Below are positions 36,508-50,788 of a stretch of DNA of 64,000 nucleotides, piece by piece. The position numbers and the translations under genes are program-made. The DNA is from Carallia brachiata (taxonomy: Eukaryota > Streptophyta > Magnoliopsida > Malpighiales > Rhizophoraceae), in the NCBI GenBank assembly GCA_021464245.1, contig JADCRB010000089.1, positions 682,001 to 746,000 on the forward strand. The letters run 5' to 3'. The first letter of the stretch is position 1. Every line of letters begins with the position of its first letter. The notes beneath the pieces are model-generated. The model did no database searches. It was not told the DNA's origin and was given only the letters and a program-made list of their open reading frames with translations.

Positions 36508-39500
36508 CTATGAGAATGTTACCTTGAAAATATCTCCAAACATCCCTTGCAAGGGATTCCTGCGCTGCACTCCATAAAACTTCTCCGCAATTTCATCTAG
36601 CAACTGAACCATACTCATATTAGAACTCATTAACGGAAACAATTCCTTCGAAAGCAAAGAAATAAAGAAATTTATGATGCTTACAACCAAAAGCTAGTGT
36701 AAGTGATACAGAAAACATAAGATTAGAATAGATATCTATCTTTCCCCAATCCCAAAGCAAGAAATGTCGAATTAGCTATAGCAAAAACTGCTTACCTCAT
36801 TGAACGCAGGTTCCCTGTCTATACTTGACCTGTAACTCTGTCTCAACATATTAAAAAGAGGCAAAGCATCTCTCTGCAACCTGCATGAGGAACAGTTCAT
36901 AACCACTCATTATCTACCATCCTTAAAACCAGAACATCGAAATGAAGGTAACTTCCTAAAATAGCGTGAAAAAAAATTATGACCTAATTCTAGCAAATTA
37001 TCACTCTCTATATCAATACAACAATGCTATCCATATCTAACAAACAACATAAAATTTTGGTTATCTGGAACATCATGGAACACAACCAAAATTAATTCAT
37101 TGATATAGATATCAATGAAGCTATACTTGCAGAAAAAACCCAGCCTCCTCCAATAGCAGTATTTGGCTATTACTGATCATGAACTGTAAGATTTATTCTA
37201 AATTTAAAAAAAGAAAAAGGCCCTACATACGTTTGCAAAAGATAAGTGATGAATTGGATCAAGTCTGATTCAGGGAGTTCAAGATTTGATGATTCCACAT
37301 GTTTCTCTATCTCATCCATCAGGAGATTAGCATCTCTCAGACTTCCCATAGCTAAATACCTGGAATAGATGAGCAAAATTTCCATACATATTGCAAGTTC
37401 ACACAATGACAAATATGGCAATAGGATCAGAAATTGCAATGTTCTACAATCCTGAATATTGTTCCGACAAAAGCATGAGAGGAACTGTAAATTGTTAGCA
37501 TATTTCAAAATTTTAAAACATGCTTACATTAGTACAGCTCGTGCAATAGCCAGATCATCTTCTCCAGGATAACACTGTATAGCCGAAAGTACATTAGTGG
37601 TACCCAATAAAATATATAAAGAAAAAGGCAGTTCCTGCCTTGAACTGACATACGCAAACTGCAACACATTCAGAACTATTTTGCAATTTTTTCAACAGAA
37701 TTTTACTCAGGCGTAACTCCTTAAGTACACTACTGGTAGATACCACCAGCATATAGCAGATCAAATTGAGCAATTAAAATTCAGCAACTCCAACAGAATT
37801 TAGGGAACTACACATCATTATAAGTTCATTATACATTGCAAAAATTTAATAAGAGAAAATGACGGGCATAATACAGAAGGTACACCATAATGAATGGGAG
37901 AATGGGCTAGCAGTTGGGTTATGTCATACTATCTTCATAACTTTGTCCAAAAAGAGACTAACCTTGCCCATAAAATTGACTAAAATAGATGCAAACTTCT
38001 TTGGGTTGTTGCCTCTAACAAAATGATTACAGACTTTAGCCATATCCTGCAGAGAAGTAATGTGGATGTTGTTCATACTACACAAAATAGACTATAAGGT
38101 GCTTATCATTGTTTACACACAACATGTCCATGGAGTTGGAAATGTTGGGTGTCATTACATTTAAAGAAACGCATAGAAATTTGGGAAAGGAAACAAAATT
38201 AGTCAACGGACTTGCTTCTTTTTAAAGCACAATCACCCACACCACATAAATAGCAAACAAGAAAAGATTTGAGGAATGGTACTATCATAAAGCAGCCAAC
38301 AAACTATTAGCAGACAGAAGAAATCACGAATTAGGCAGCTTAAGACTTGATGTGAGGCCTACCAACTCTGGAGATTGAGAATATAGGTACTCAGCCAGCA
38401 TAGCGTGTAATTGTGGTGATCCACTCCTAGGACCTCCAGACTCTGCAGACCACCTAAAAACAACAAAATAACTTCACAAGTTTTTCATTTACAGCATGAC
38501 ATCCATTACAACAATGCAGATGCAGATGCCCATTACAACGACGCAGATGCAGACATCCATTCATACAGACACAGACCCAGATTCATCTTGCAAGCCTGTT
38601 AGATCATCTAGGAATGAAGCCTAAAGTCACAGAAAGCCCCCTGTACAGAAACCCATGTCAACACCCTTGCACAACCAACATATGAGCCGGACACTTTCAC
38701 TAGCAGCAACAAAAGGATGCATAGAGACAAGATTTAAAAAAAAATAAAAATAAAAAATAAAAAACGAAGAAATAAAAAAGAAACTTTCTTGAGGTACATT
38801 AAGCTAATTGTGAATGAAAAATTATGAAGAAACCATATTTAAATTATTTTCCCAATTTTTTTTTTTTTAAAAAAGGAAACAAAGAAAGAGATATCTTACT
38901 TAATAGCAGCCTTTAAAAACGATGAGCAACACTCAACTCGCGTTTTTGCCACCGTTAGGGCTTCAGCAAGTTGTTGAACATCATCATCATCCCCCAAATG
39001 TTGTGGCACAGGGATTTGAGGAAACATCTTGTAGATTTTCTTTATGATCTGAGAAAGAAACATCGGGGAAAAAAAAAGAGAGAGAGAGAGTGAGAGAACA
39101 ACAACGGAAATTGAATGCAGATGAAAAACCTAGGTTCAACAACAGAGATGAGTAAGGTATCATTTAAGTAAGCATTAACAATTAGTCCACACTGCTGAAA
39201 TAAGCAAGAGTTTGTAACCTATTAGATTACATCACAATAAGCAAACTGACCAAGAGTATCATCATTGTAAGGAATCTTCGCATTTGTAAGTGTCTCCACA
39301 AACAATACACCAAGCTCCGAGCCACATGTAACCTGAAATGGTTCCATTTCTACGACATCAGTTGAATGAATACAATGAACAGAGAAAAGCTTATGATCAT
39401 GATGAAATGCACACTTATTAAGAATGAACTACCTTAGCCCAGAAAAGTAGTGTAAGTATTTCTTGCCAGTAAATGACCCAAAATGAGTCAGACAAAAGGA

Positions 39501-41627
39501 TAAAGATGAAAAAAGGCAATGGATAATCCAGGGAATGGCCCAGATGGCAGTTTAGGAGACCCCACAACAATATCAATAAAGCCTTAATCCCAAATTTAAT
39601 TGGAGTCAGCTATATAAATCTGTTCTAACCATTCCGTTCTATTATGCATTAAGTTAGGCGTGACACCTAATTGTTGTAAACTCTTCCTAACTAAAGATTC
39701 CCTAGTTACCTAGGTCTTCCTCTTCCTTTCCTCTCGTCATCCACTCAGGTTTGATCACCCCTCTTAATTGGAGCATTGGCTGGCCTATGTTGGATATGTC
39801 CAACCAACAAAATTAACTGCCTCAATTTATGTTCAGTGGGTGCCGCATCTACTTTGCTGCGGATATCCTAATAAAATATTTGGTCCTTCCCAATGCTACC
39901 ACACATTCATCTAAGCATTCGAATTTTTGCCACTCTCATTTTCTAGGCATGTTGCTTTTTCACAGCCTAACACTGACAACTGAAGAGAGTCGCAAGCCTA
40001 ATCATCGTCTGATAGATTTGCTCTTCAACTTAATGGTAATTACTCAGTCACACAAAACCCCAGCAACACATCTTCAATTTACCCATCCATCACTCTTCCT
40101 ATGAAATACATCATCCTCTACATTACAATCTCTCTAAATAAGAGAGCCTAAAAAACAAAATTGGTCATATTGAGGGACCAAGTGTCTGGCTAGTTTTATG
40201 CTAGTCGCAAACCTACCACAGCCCTCTTCCTTTATTCGGGCTTCAGACCAGCAATGCCGAACACGAGGTACAACGCTGGTGGAGTTATTTTACGGGATTA
40301 AAGGCTAGGAAAGATTTGAAGCGAAGCAAATGCACTCCAGCATATCCATATACTCACAAACGTATGCGCAGAAATATATTATATGGTTCAACAAATAATA
40401 GCAGTCACTAATCAGCTGCCTGATTGACGTGCAGTTACCACTTTGATACGTCTATCACAAGTGAAAGTGTGAAATATTAACATCAACCAATGCAGACTTG
40501 ACGAAGATAACCTGGCCAATTTTCAATTGGAGGCATGCACCCGAATGAAGAACATCCAAAGCTTCAGAATATCTCTGAGCAGATGCATATCTGTATCAGA
40601 GCATGCCATCAGCAAACATAATCAATTTGAAAGTTAAGAGATTATCTTCATTACCCAGGAAAGCATTGATCTTTAAAATTACAAATAAAAAAATAACTTC
40701 TGTGCCTATCCACAATGCTCTGTAGTTGACACTAATAGATTATACATAAAGATACTACAAGTCATATATTGAAAATCAATTCGGTTCAGGGGACAGGTAA
40801 AAATTCTCATTAATTAAACACAGACACAAGCAACTGAACAAGATAATCAAGCAATAATATTGTCAACGGTAGTGCTGTACCTTGCGCTGATAGACTTGAA
40901 CATCTGCTGAGCTCCATAATAGTTACCCTCATTTATGACCTTCTCCAATTTCTCAATATTCTGAAAATTGATTAACAACAGACATTATCGCAACAATCAG
41001 ACATTCATCTTATGCTACAAGCTATGAAAACAATGCTTGCAATGTATTTAAACCACGACAAAAGGTTCAATCTTTTGCTCACGTCGAAATAAATATCTGA
41101 TAGCTTTCGGTTTTTCTTCTACTCTTAAAATGGTACAACCAAAATACGCATTGTTGGGTCCTTTCCCAATGGGTTAAGGAGTACAAATAACATATCTAAT
41201 TCGGATTAGCTGCATTGCTTTAACATCTTAATTTCTAACGGCCGTGCTTCTTTCTTTTTCGATATAATTAATAAAAAGAACAATTCTTTTTATTTTTCTG
41301 GTTCTAACTTCTAATTGTAAGCATTCCCCCATGGACCTAGTAAACAGTAGAAAAAGAAAACATTAAATCCCACAATTCTTTTGATTTTCTTTTCCCGAAA
41401 ATCTAAAAGCTCTGTTTGGCAGCTCAGAATTCATTCATAACCAAATTTCGACAAGCTCCGAGGACAAACAAATCAAATACATAACAAAAAAAAAAAAAAG
41501 GTCCTTCGAATTCTACTACTTAATTTTCTTGACAACAAAATGACAAGCCAAAGAAACGGCAATTTCGTAATTCCGTTACCTCTTGGGCAGGAGGTAGATT
41601 GGCTTTCCTAGATCTTTCGCGCGACAT
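36508..41627 (-). CDS. GET4: GET4 homologue (Golgi-to-ER traffic protein 4)
   Basis: Cytosolic alpha-solenoid protein that hands tail-anchored membrane proteins to GET3 in the guided-entry pathway. Minus-strand exons: 41627-41580, 40960-40881, 40590-40512, 39332-39231, 39048-38900, 38453-38363, 38046-37963, 37574-37528, 37359-37231, 36880-36796 and 36603-36508, giving 329 residues. Family text is clear throughout: [76 protein letters not shown], and near the end [14 protein letters not shown]. Exon 4 is uncertain. A donor at 39251 gives the family-like DDTL end but breaks phase with exon 5 by two bases. The donor at 39231 keeps the frame but adds GQFAYCD, foreign to the family as I remember it. 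The stop at 36508 follows VTFS after the last conserved block, and a further short exon downstream cannot be excluded. Confidence 0.88.
39555..40320 (-). mobile_element. Probable RTE-type non-LTR retrotransposon 3' fragment in GET4 intron 3
   Basis: The block starts with an AACAATATCAATAA tail-like stretch, then a motif of the type GCCTTAATCCCAAATT followed by GGAGTCAGCTATATAAATC. I remember this as the complement of the common 3' end of plant RTE-clade LINEs and related SINEs. It ends near a TTCGGGCTTCAGACCAGCAATG stretch that also fits. No open frame survives. The assignment rests on motif memory, not a search. Confidence 0.45.
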
Positions 41628-42747
41628 GGGGATTTGTCTCTTCTGTCTCTCCGATGCAGAAAAGAGTAAAAACAGGCAGCAGCGCAGAACCTTAATTCAG
41701 TTCGTGTCTTAAAAAGAAGAAAAGGTTCAAGAGAAAAAAACCAACTCAAAACGATAGCGTTTTTTCTCCGGCCTCCACTAACGGACGGCGGGACCGAAAA
41801 CGGTGGCTTTTTGGTTTTTTAGTTAATATAAAAAACACGTTAACTTTATTTAAAATAAAAAATATACGTGATATTTTTATTATTTTTTAAAATTAATATT
41901 AAATTTATTATTTTAATAAAAATTAATAATATTTTTATATATTAATCCTTTTTTTTTTCTTCCTAAAAAAGCAAGAGTGTGAAAGTTGTATCTGGAAGGT
42001 TCGTCGAAAGTCATTAAACCTCTTTTTAATAGTGCAGATAGTTTAACAATTACAACAAAATCTGTATCGTGAAAGGTGTAGGTTAACAATATCAATAAAT
42101 TTTAATTTAAATTTTTTTTATTAATTAAAAATTTATTGATCAGAAACTATTATATAATAAATGTAACTCTCTTTTCTCATAAATTTTATTATTTCTTTCT
42201 CAAAATTTAAATTTAAAATATTTAAAATAAAAATTATAAATTTTAATTATTAAACTATTCCGTAAAAAAACTTAATTTTAAATTTATGTTTGACAATATT
42301 TGAATTTAAGATCTCTGTATAAATTCAAGCGTTCCTAACTAGTTAAACCATGCCCTTGGCGGTACCGACGGTGTTTTCTACAGTTTCAGGAAACAATGTT
42401 GGGCCTATAAATGGGCCGAAAGAATGGGCCCAAACCATCGAGGGCATTAACCATCCCGGATCTCCACTGGCATTTTTTTCTACAGTCACTTTGATCGGCA
42501 GTTGGCTTGCTAGTGCTTGAGCTTCGGTTTTTCAGGTAATCTCTTTCTTCAATTTCCTCAAAAATCTCAAAAACTGGAATAAACCCAATAATTTTAATGT
42601 TTCGGGCTCCAGAAATTACCTGGTTTTTAAGCAATTAAATTGATGTGAGCTGAATCTTTTTTTTTTTTTTTGTGTAAATTCGTTCAGTAAAATTCTGGGC
42701 ATTTTGAGTTAGGAGGATTGCGGAAATTAGCAAAGTAGGTTTCAGAA
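41628..42747. other. Divergent spacer between GET4 and the LYR-protein gene
   Basis: Both promoters must lie here because the two genes point away from each other. The middle is AT-rich. At about 42060-42360 a tract whose complement begins near GGCATGGTTTAACTAGTTAGG looks like an old tRNA-derived SINE head, but the B-box is degenerate and no duplication was found. Confidence 0.4.
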
Positions 42748-43702
42748 ATGAGTTGTGAAGCATTGCAAGCTGCAAAGGCCTACCGCAACCTACTAAAGTC
42801 TATAAAGAAGCACATTGGCAAAGAGGACTACAATAGGCATTTCGGAGACTATGTATCAGAGGAGTTTCGGAAGAACCGGAATTTATCAGACCAAACAGCC
42901 ATTCAACAGAAGATCAGGCTTGCCCAGGATTACAATTTTCTCCTTAACAGCGTTCACCACCACAAGGTACTCACTTCTCCATTTAATTGTTCTTAGCTTG
43001 TGTGAAAGACAACTGGGGTCCCTTATTTGATATTGTTTTCTTTTCCTCTCGGCTGGTTTTTGTTGATATTCATCATTTTCAATTGGATTCATTTTAGTTT
43101 TCAACGTTTAGTAGAGGGTTGTATTTTCCGTGCAAAAGGAAAATGATTGGGTTACTACCGATTGTGTGGTTCAACTGCTTAAAGGGAATTCGGATCCGTG
43201 GGTTTGAATCCTGCTGGGATCAAGTGGGAGATTAAACCTCTGCCTCCTGGCGTGAAGAATGTTGTATACATTCAGTCGCTTTGCATCCTTGGCATAGAAT
43301 GGCAATGCGTGCTAACCTTCTAAGGCACCCCTGTTTTCTGTTCTTTTACACCCAAAAAAAAAAAAAAAAAGCTTGGGTTTTGCAGTGGTAGAGATTGATT
43401 CCTTATGCTTTTGAGATCATTGAGGGAAACCCCAAAAGCAAATAAGTAATTTTTTGGTCTTGTTGTGATGTAGTTCATGATCGAGTGAATTTTCCCTTTT
43501 TTACTGGAACCTGGCATTTTTGTTGTGGAAACAGTTATATTGCTCAGATTACATGGTTGACATGAGTGACATTGGTTTTTGCTTGCAGGATTTGTTGTTC
43601 TCTTACAACATTGGGGTGGATAGATCAGACGAAATGAAAAGAGTAATGGGAAAATCTGCTGCAAGTGTGGGTCTTAGTCTTCCCGAGGTCTACCAGCCTT
43701 GA
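42748..43702 (+). CDS. LYR-motif (complex1_LYR) protein
   Basis: Small protein of the LYR superfamily, which act in mitochondria as acyl-carrier-dependent assembly factors for respiratory complexes or as iron-sulfur delivery adaptors. Exons are 42748-42966 and 43589-43702, in phase, 110 residues. The motif appears near the N terminus as AYRNLLKSIKKH, with Ala in place of the usual first Leu, and is followed by a charged helical segment (EEFRKNRNLSD, then QKIRLAQDYNFLLNSVHHHK). The C terminus (FSYNIGVDRSDEMKRVMGKS, ending LPEVYQP) is typical of a conserved plant LYR protein. Which complex it serves cannot be told from sequence. The intron carries a SINE-like insertion (about 43157-43373). Confidence 0.82.
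43157..43373 (+). mobile_element. SINE-like insertion in the LYR-gene intron
   Basis: Head with an A-box-like TGGTTCAACTGCTTAAAGG and a B-box-like GGGTTTGAATCC spaced as in a tRNA promoter, a body of about 130 bases, and a 3' A tail at about 43355-43371. Sense orientation. A convincing target-site duplication was not found; only a weak TTGGGTT match flanks it. Confidence 0.65.
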
Positions 43703-44926
43703 ACTTAGTATGTTCCTGTCAGTCTTCATCCTTGTTCATTTTCGAGAGGATTTTAATTGTTGGTCCCAGTGTACCAAATGAACTCTAGGAACTTGGCTAG
43801 GCCAGATATTTAAGTTATAATAACCATACTTGATTGGTTTTTTAATAGCTGCTTTTCTTCTTTAGCCTGCTGTTGGCGATGCATTGCGTAAAAACCATGT
43901 GACTTGAATAGTGAAAGTTTCAGCTGCTTGTCGGAGTCCCTTCGTTAATGATGTGTTAAAAACCTTATTGTCCTTAGTAGTCATGTGATGAAGAGGTTCG
44001 CCCTGTTGTGTTTTGGTTTCCACTCTCCAATTTGTGATGCCATTTTCTTCTTGTAATTCCCTTACCATTTCTCCTCTGTACAACGTGTGGCCAAGAATTG
44101 AGTCCTTTGCCGGGGCTGCGAGGCATTCCCTCGTGTTGCAGAACGTTACATTAGATTTTTACACAATTTTGTTGATCAAATGCACGCTCAATGTTAAAAT
44201 TAAAATGATTGCACATGCGCTTTTTAACTTTTAAGTCTCCGTCCTTTGAATTTATTATCTCCGAAAGCTACAAAGCAAAATTGGCTAGATATAAGAGCTA
44301 AAAACACTCTCTTGCAGGCTCCCACAGAGGCATAAAGCTCTCACCAGCAATTTGCAGTTAATGTGTACCCCAAATTCTCTCGTAGTTTGGTGCATACTTG
44401 TCGGTTACTAAAGTTGAAACGTGGGATCATATGGATTAGGGAAAAGTTGGATTGCCTAAGTGGAATCGGGCGGAGCAGAGACTGAGTTAGTATATTATTT
44501 ATAAGTCTGTTATAAATTAATATTAATTATAAGTTGAATAAATTTTTATATAATTTCTTTTAAATTTATAAAGTGTAAAATTATTAAAATTAATGTATAA
44601 TAAATTTATAAAAAATATATGTAAGATAATTCGGTTCTTCTTTCTTCATCCACGTACCGACTCCCCATGGATTAGATTAAAAAAAAAAAAACCACTTAGA
44701 ATCAGAGTCAAATGGGAGTACTACAATGTTGCTGAAACATCACACGCGTCAGACTTTCATATACGTGGCAGCCTAAATCTCAGCAACCACGACACCTATT
44801 CATCTTTTTATTTTTGTCTTTTCCTCTCCTGCACTCTCTTTTATTTAGCAGTTGAGCCAAAAAGTTTTACGAACGACAGGAATTTGGTGTCCAAACTTAG
44901 AAACTGCAACAGAGTTGTAACTGAAG
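43703..44926. other. Intergenic; 3' end of the LYR gene and RCI2 promoter
   Basis: It holds the LYR-gene 3' untranslated region, an AT-rich middle, and the upstream region of the RCI2/PMP3 gene. No other gene is seen. Confidence 0.45.
44762..44769 (+). promoter_or_regulatory. Candidate ABRE/G-box-like element upstream of RCI2
   Basis: TACGTGGC lies about 160 bases before the RCI2 start codon. ACGTGGC is the core of abscisic-acid response elements bound by bZIP factors, and RCI2 genes are often cold- and ABA-inducible. One short match could occur by chance. Confidence 0.35.
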
Positions 44927-45224
44927 ATGGGTGCAGCGACGTTCCTGGAGGTGTTACTGGCCATTCTCCTGCCCCCAGTTGGAGTCTTCCTTCGCTATGG
45001 CTGTGGGGTAAAATCATAAACTTTTTAAAACAATCCCATATAATGCTTTTCTTCTTGAACCTTTTAATAGACCCATGATTTTTCAATTTTCGGTCCTAGT
45101 CTAATAGATTATTTTTGTGGGCTATATGGAGAAAATGCAGGTGGAGTTCTGGATAGATTTGTTGCTGACAATATTGGGGTATATACCGGGTATTATATAT
45201 GCCCTTTATGTACTTGTTGGATAG
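44927..45224 (+). CDS. RCI2: RCI2/PMP3-family hydrophobic protein (LTI6-like)
   Basis: Tiny plasma-membrane proteolipid of the PMP3 family, tied to low-temperature and salt tolerance and membrane potential. Exons are 44927-45007 and 45141-45224, in phase, 54 residues, exactly the usual family length. Two helices are evident: FLEVLLAILLPPVGVFLRYG in exon 1, with the hallmark LLPPVGVF, and WIDLLLTILGYIPGIIYALY in exon 2, with LGYIPGIIYA. The intron position after GCG is as in the family as I recall. A longer frame across exon 1 in another phase (44593-45078) is a shadow. Confidence 0.93.
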
Positions 45225-47822
45225 CAATGTTGGACGTTTGATGATGATTTGTATGTTTAGGAATTCATAAGTGCTTTTTCTTTCAGAACCTTGTCAGTTT
45301 CAGTGTGGTTTATAATGGAGACTCTCTTGTTCTTATAATTTTATGCCAGCCTGAACATTTAAACTTGTCTTACTTTTTTGCACCTCAGCACGTAGACTAT
45401 TTGAAGGCAGTTAATTCTTTTTTTTTTTTTTATTAATGCGATGAAAAATAAGATTGATATCTTACAGTTTCATCAAATATGATAAAAAATAAGATTGATG
45501 TTTTACAGTCTCATCAAGTAGGACGCAAAGTGACCTCAATTTTTGTTTACACTTGGATTGCCTGTCACCATCATCTGGGGCATGACAAAATGAACGATAA
45601 GCTCTGATTGCAAATCTCATTATTGCTTACCTCATCCGACCATGGGGGCCCTTGCGGTCCTTAACCATTTGTAGCGAAATTTTATTTGTTAAAGTAAATA
45701 GACCAAGACTTCCCTTTTCATCATATTACTTAGGCTGCCTTTGAGATGCAAAAATCTTTATATAAACATCTGCAGTATATTGAACAGTTTATACAAAACA
45801 ATTTGGTTAGTCCCTTAATTGAGTTTATTTTCCCAACCTGTTACCACGATGAATTTAGCTTGAAATACCATTAAAAAAGAAGTTGGTCTGATATAATGAT
45901 TTTAGTCAGCAATTGCCTCGGAATCTTAGGGCTATATATATAAATTTTGGTACATAAAATGGGTATGAAGAGAGGCTAATCATGCACTTGCTCGTATTTA
46001 GTAATTCTCCATCGGAGTCAAAAAGTAGGAAACTTTCCCAAAATAAGATAAGAGCGTAGATTTGCCACCATCAAGACCGTCAAAAGCCAACAGAAAGGGC
46101 TGAGATTTGAACATGTGACTTGATTTGAACATATAACTTATCAGATCAAATTTCGTTCGTTAGCGTTCGCTTAATTATCAAATCAAATTTATTCGTTTAA
46201 TTACTTGAACCTACCCTTGAGGTCTTATATTTATATAAAAAGAAAATTAAACAGCCTTCATCAATCATTTAAACGGGTAGGAAAGCCACTGACACTTTGC
46301 ATACTTCATTAATTATTAAAATGCGCAGCCAAGCTACCAAAAAAACACAATTCAATGAAAGAATGCAGCTCCAAAAGCATCCAGATAATCCTGGAAATAG
46401 TCAGTAAAAAATTAAAAGTCAAATAAATGATTTGCAGATAGGTTACAAATCTATCTCGCCCTGGGAAATCCACAAGCCGTGTCAATTCGGATTTGCAGAT
46501 TACAAATCTCTATCTTTGTACATTTGTAAATGGATGGGGCAGGAGGAATTCGAACACCAAGTAGACAGTCCAGTTAATATCTTTAATCACCAGTAGATAC
46601 TAGATTTAACTAAAGATCTCCAAATAAAAAAAAAAAAAACAAAAAGACATTATTGACTTGCATTTTCAGAGCAAAAAGATTCATCTATAAGTGTAAAGAG
46701 AAAGAACTTAGGTCTGATTATGAAAAGTTTACCAAAAGGTGATTGCAAAACAACTATTAGGAAATAACAAGAAATAACAAAGGCTTTCAAAGCGTAGAAC
46801 ATAGATAAAGATGTGTATATCATTTAAACTGGTACTATATTAGTTATTGGTGTACTTTTTTTTCATTAGCCTGAGTTCAAGTTTTCTCATTATTTGGAAT
46901 CCAAATTTATTAACACCATAATCATATATAAAGATACTCACTCAAATTTAACAGCGTTTCAGTGATGAATTCTCTCTGATCTTAGTTTACATTTGTAATA
47001 ATTAATATATATATATAATGTAACTATTATTTTTATTCTTGAAAATAAAAAATAGATAATGTTGTATATATTTTTATTGACTCCATGTCCCTTCTTAGGA
47101 GGTGGAGTGGTATATTATAAGCTTGACGAGTTTGGTAAGATTACAAAAGTTACAATAATAGATAATTATATTATCACTAGTTTGCAAGTTTGCACGAAGC
47201 GCGGATTTTATAAATTTAGTTCATAATATGCATGATGATTTTAAAAATATAAAATTATTGATGCATGCCAATAAATTTAAATATTTATAAAGGAAAAAAC
47301 TCACGTGTGAAAGTATAGTTTAGAGAATTAGAGTGAGAGTACACACCAAAGGCAAAATATTAGACACAATTATTATTAATATTATGCTCAACAAATCCTC
47401 TAAACCAAACTGGATGACATGGGTCTCGAACCAACCTGGATGAAAAGCACACTGATGAGGTAGTTGTCCTACTTCCTGTAAGCAGACCAGGTAAAAAAAA
47501 TGATTCATGATCGGAAAATAGGAACACGATCAAACCCAGGATACTAAGATCAACTTATTTTCTATGGATGTCCGTCGGCTTATTTGATCAGCTGGCATAA
47601 AAAATAAGGATTCTATGAGCAGATTGGATTAGATTTGGATAGCATTAATTAGATGAAATTTAAATTATATATTAAGTTTATCATAATAATATATTTTAAT
47701 TAAATTTATGAAAATAATTTAAATACTGAAATCTCAAGGAAAAAAAAAAAAGAAATTGTCTCTAGACTCAAAGGAAAACTGTTTTTCTCCTTTATAATTG
47801 AACATACATTATATAGATAGAT

Positions 47823-47855
<33 letters not shown>

Positions 47856-48406
47856 TTTATTAAGAAAATATAATTTAATTAATATTGAAGTCATTTTTAA
47901 AATTAAAGATTTCTACTATTTGAGCCAATTAAAAAAAATAATACATTTTTTTGATCTACGATATAAAATTTATTTGAAACACTTTATTAATATATTCATA
48001 TAATTTTTTTTTCTATAAAGAGGCTATTAGATATTTAAAAAAAAATAAGATTGGTGAAATTTAAATTTCTAATTATTAGTTGAGAGATACCTCTCTCAAC
48101 TGGTCAAACAAATGCTCAACCTGATATTCATATAAATTTAACAAAAAATAAACGTGCCCAGACAAAATTTATTATTATGCCATATATTGTACAGTATAGC
48201 CCACGTGTAAGACACACAATATTTTATATAACAAAATTTAACTAATTATTGGTTAAGAGTTCTACAAATTTACTGCAAACATAAAGGGATCAATTATCGC
48301 AGGAGCACGGGGGCTAGGGTTTAAGCTTATTGTCCACTTGCCGGTCCTCCGTGGATCACTTTCTCGTCGTTCAACTTCTGGCAGCCTTTGTTTCGGAAGA
48401 ACAAAA
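45225..48406. other. Intergenic, AT-rich
   Basis: About 3.2 kb without a supported gene. A TA microsatellite lies at about 47822-47850. Short degenerate repeats are scattered (for example near 46100-46220 and 48060-48130). The last 150 bases or so are the promoter and leader of the S23 gene. Confidence 0.45.
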
Positions 48407-50031
<1,625 letters not shown>

Positions 50032-50788
50032 GGTTGCAGGGAATTTTTCATTGTTTTTTTTTTTTCTTTTGAACACCATCTGATTTCTAATTTGCAGTTT
50101 CAGCTAGATGTTTGCCAAAATTTTGTAGTCGATATCATATTTTCCGAAATACTCTCTGATAGGGTTGTCTTGAAAAACACAGTTTTGGAATAGTACGGAC
50201 ATGGTGTTTATGTTAATTGATGATCTGTTATCTCATGATGCTGGGTATGTCTTTTTACATCTGTGCAACTTGTCAATAATTTTGCTGGCTAATTTAGAAG
50301 GCAGTAGCATGTGTTGGAGGGCTGCTTTCGAATCATAGATTGGGAAGCATATTTACTGGGAATTATAATCGTGCCAATGCTTCATTTGGCTGTAAATCTT
50401 TACAATTGATTATTTTGACATGTCAACATCCTTGTCAGCAGGCCTTTTTCAAGACAAATGTTTCTCCACTTGCACCGCTGTGTTTGTGTTAGATCCATCT
50501 GAATAGTTGGGCCCAAGGCAAAGTACATTTCCTAATGGCATTTCGTAATTCGTCTTGAGATTGGAAGCTGGAAATCGGACAGCCATAGATCAGCAGCTGC
50601 GGAGGAAGGGATTCCAATGATCTAATCAGAAGTTGGAACTTTGTTGTAGAATCTTTTAGACTGTGGAATCGCTGATAAAGGCCCGTCTGCTGCAAAATAC
50701 ACTATAATCTGAGTTGTGCAAAAAAGTGAAAACAAAATACTTCCATAAATTTGCATAGCGGTGTGTATAGCATTTTTATTTGCCTTCG
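50032..50788. other. Convergent spacer
   Basis: Between the S23 gene (plus) and the uncharacterised minus-strand gene. It probably contains both 3' untranslated regions and nothing else recognisable. Confidence 0.5.

Noticed and set aside
38510..38580. Degenerate CATCCATTACAACAATGCAGATG-like repeats in a GET4 intron
   Set aside because: Only about two imperfect units, too few and too variable to call a minisatellite.
42060..42360. Possible antisense SINE head upstream of the LYR gene
   Set aside because: Only an A-box-like stretch is convincing; no A tail or duplication was found.
44593..45078. 161-codon plus-strand frame covering RCI2 exon 1
   Set aside because: It runs through the promoter, exon and intron in a different phase from the clear 54-residue RCI2 protein.
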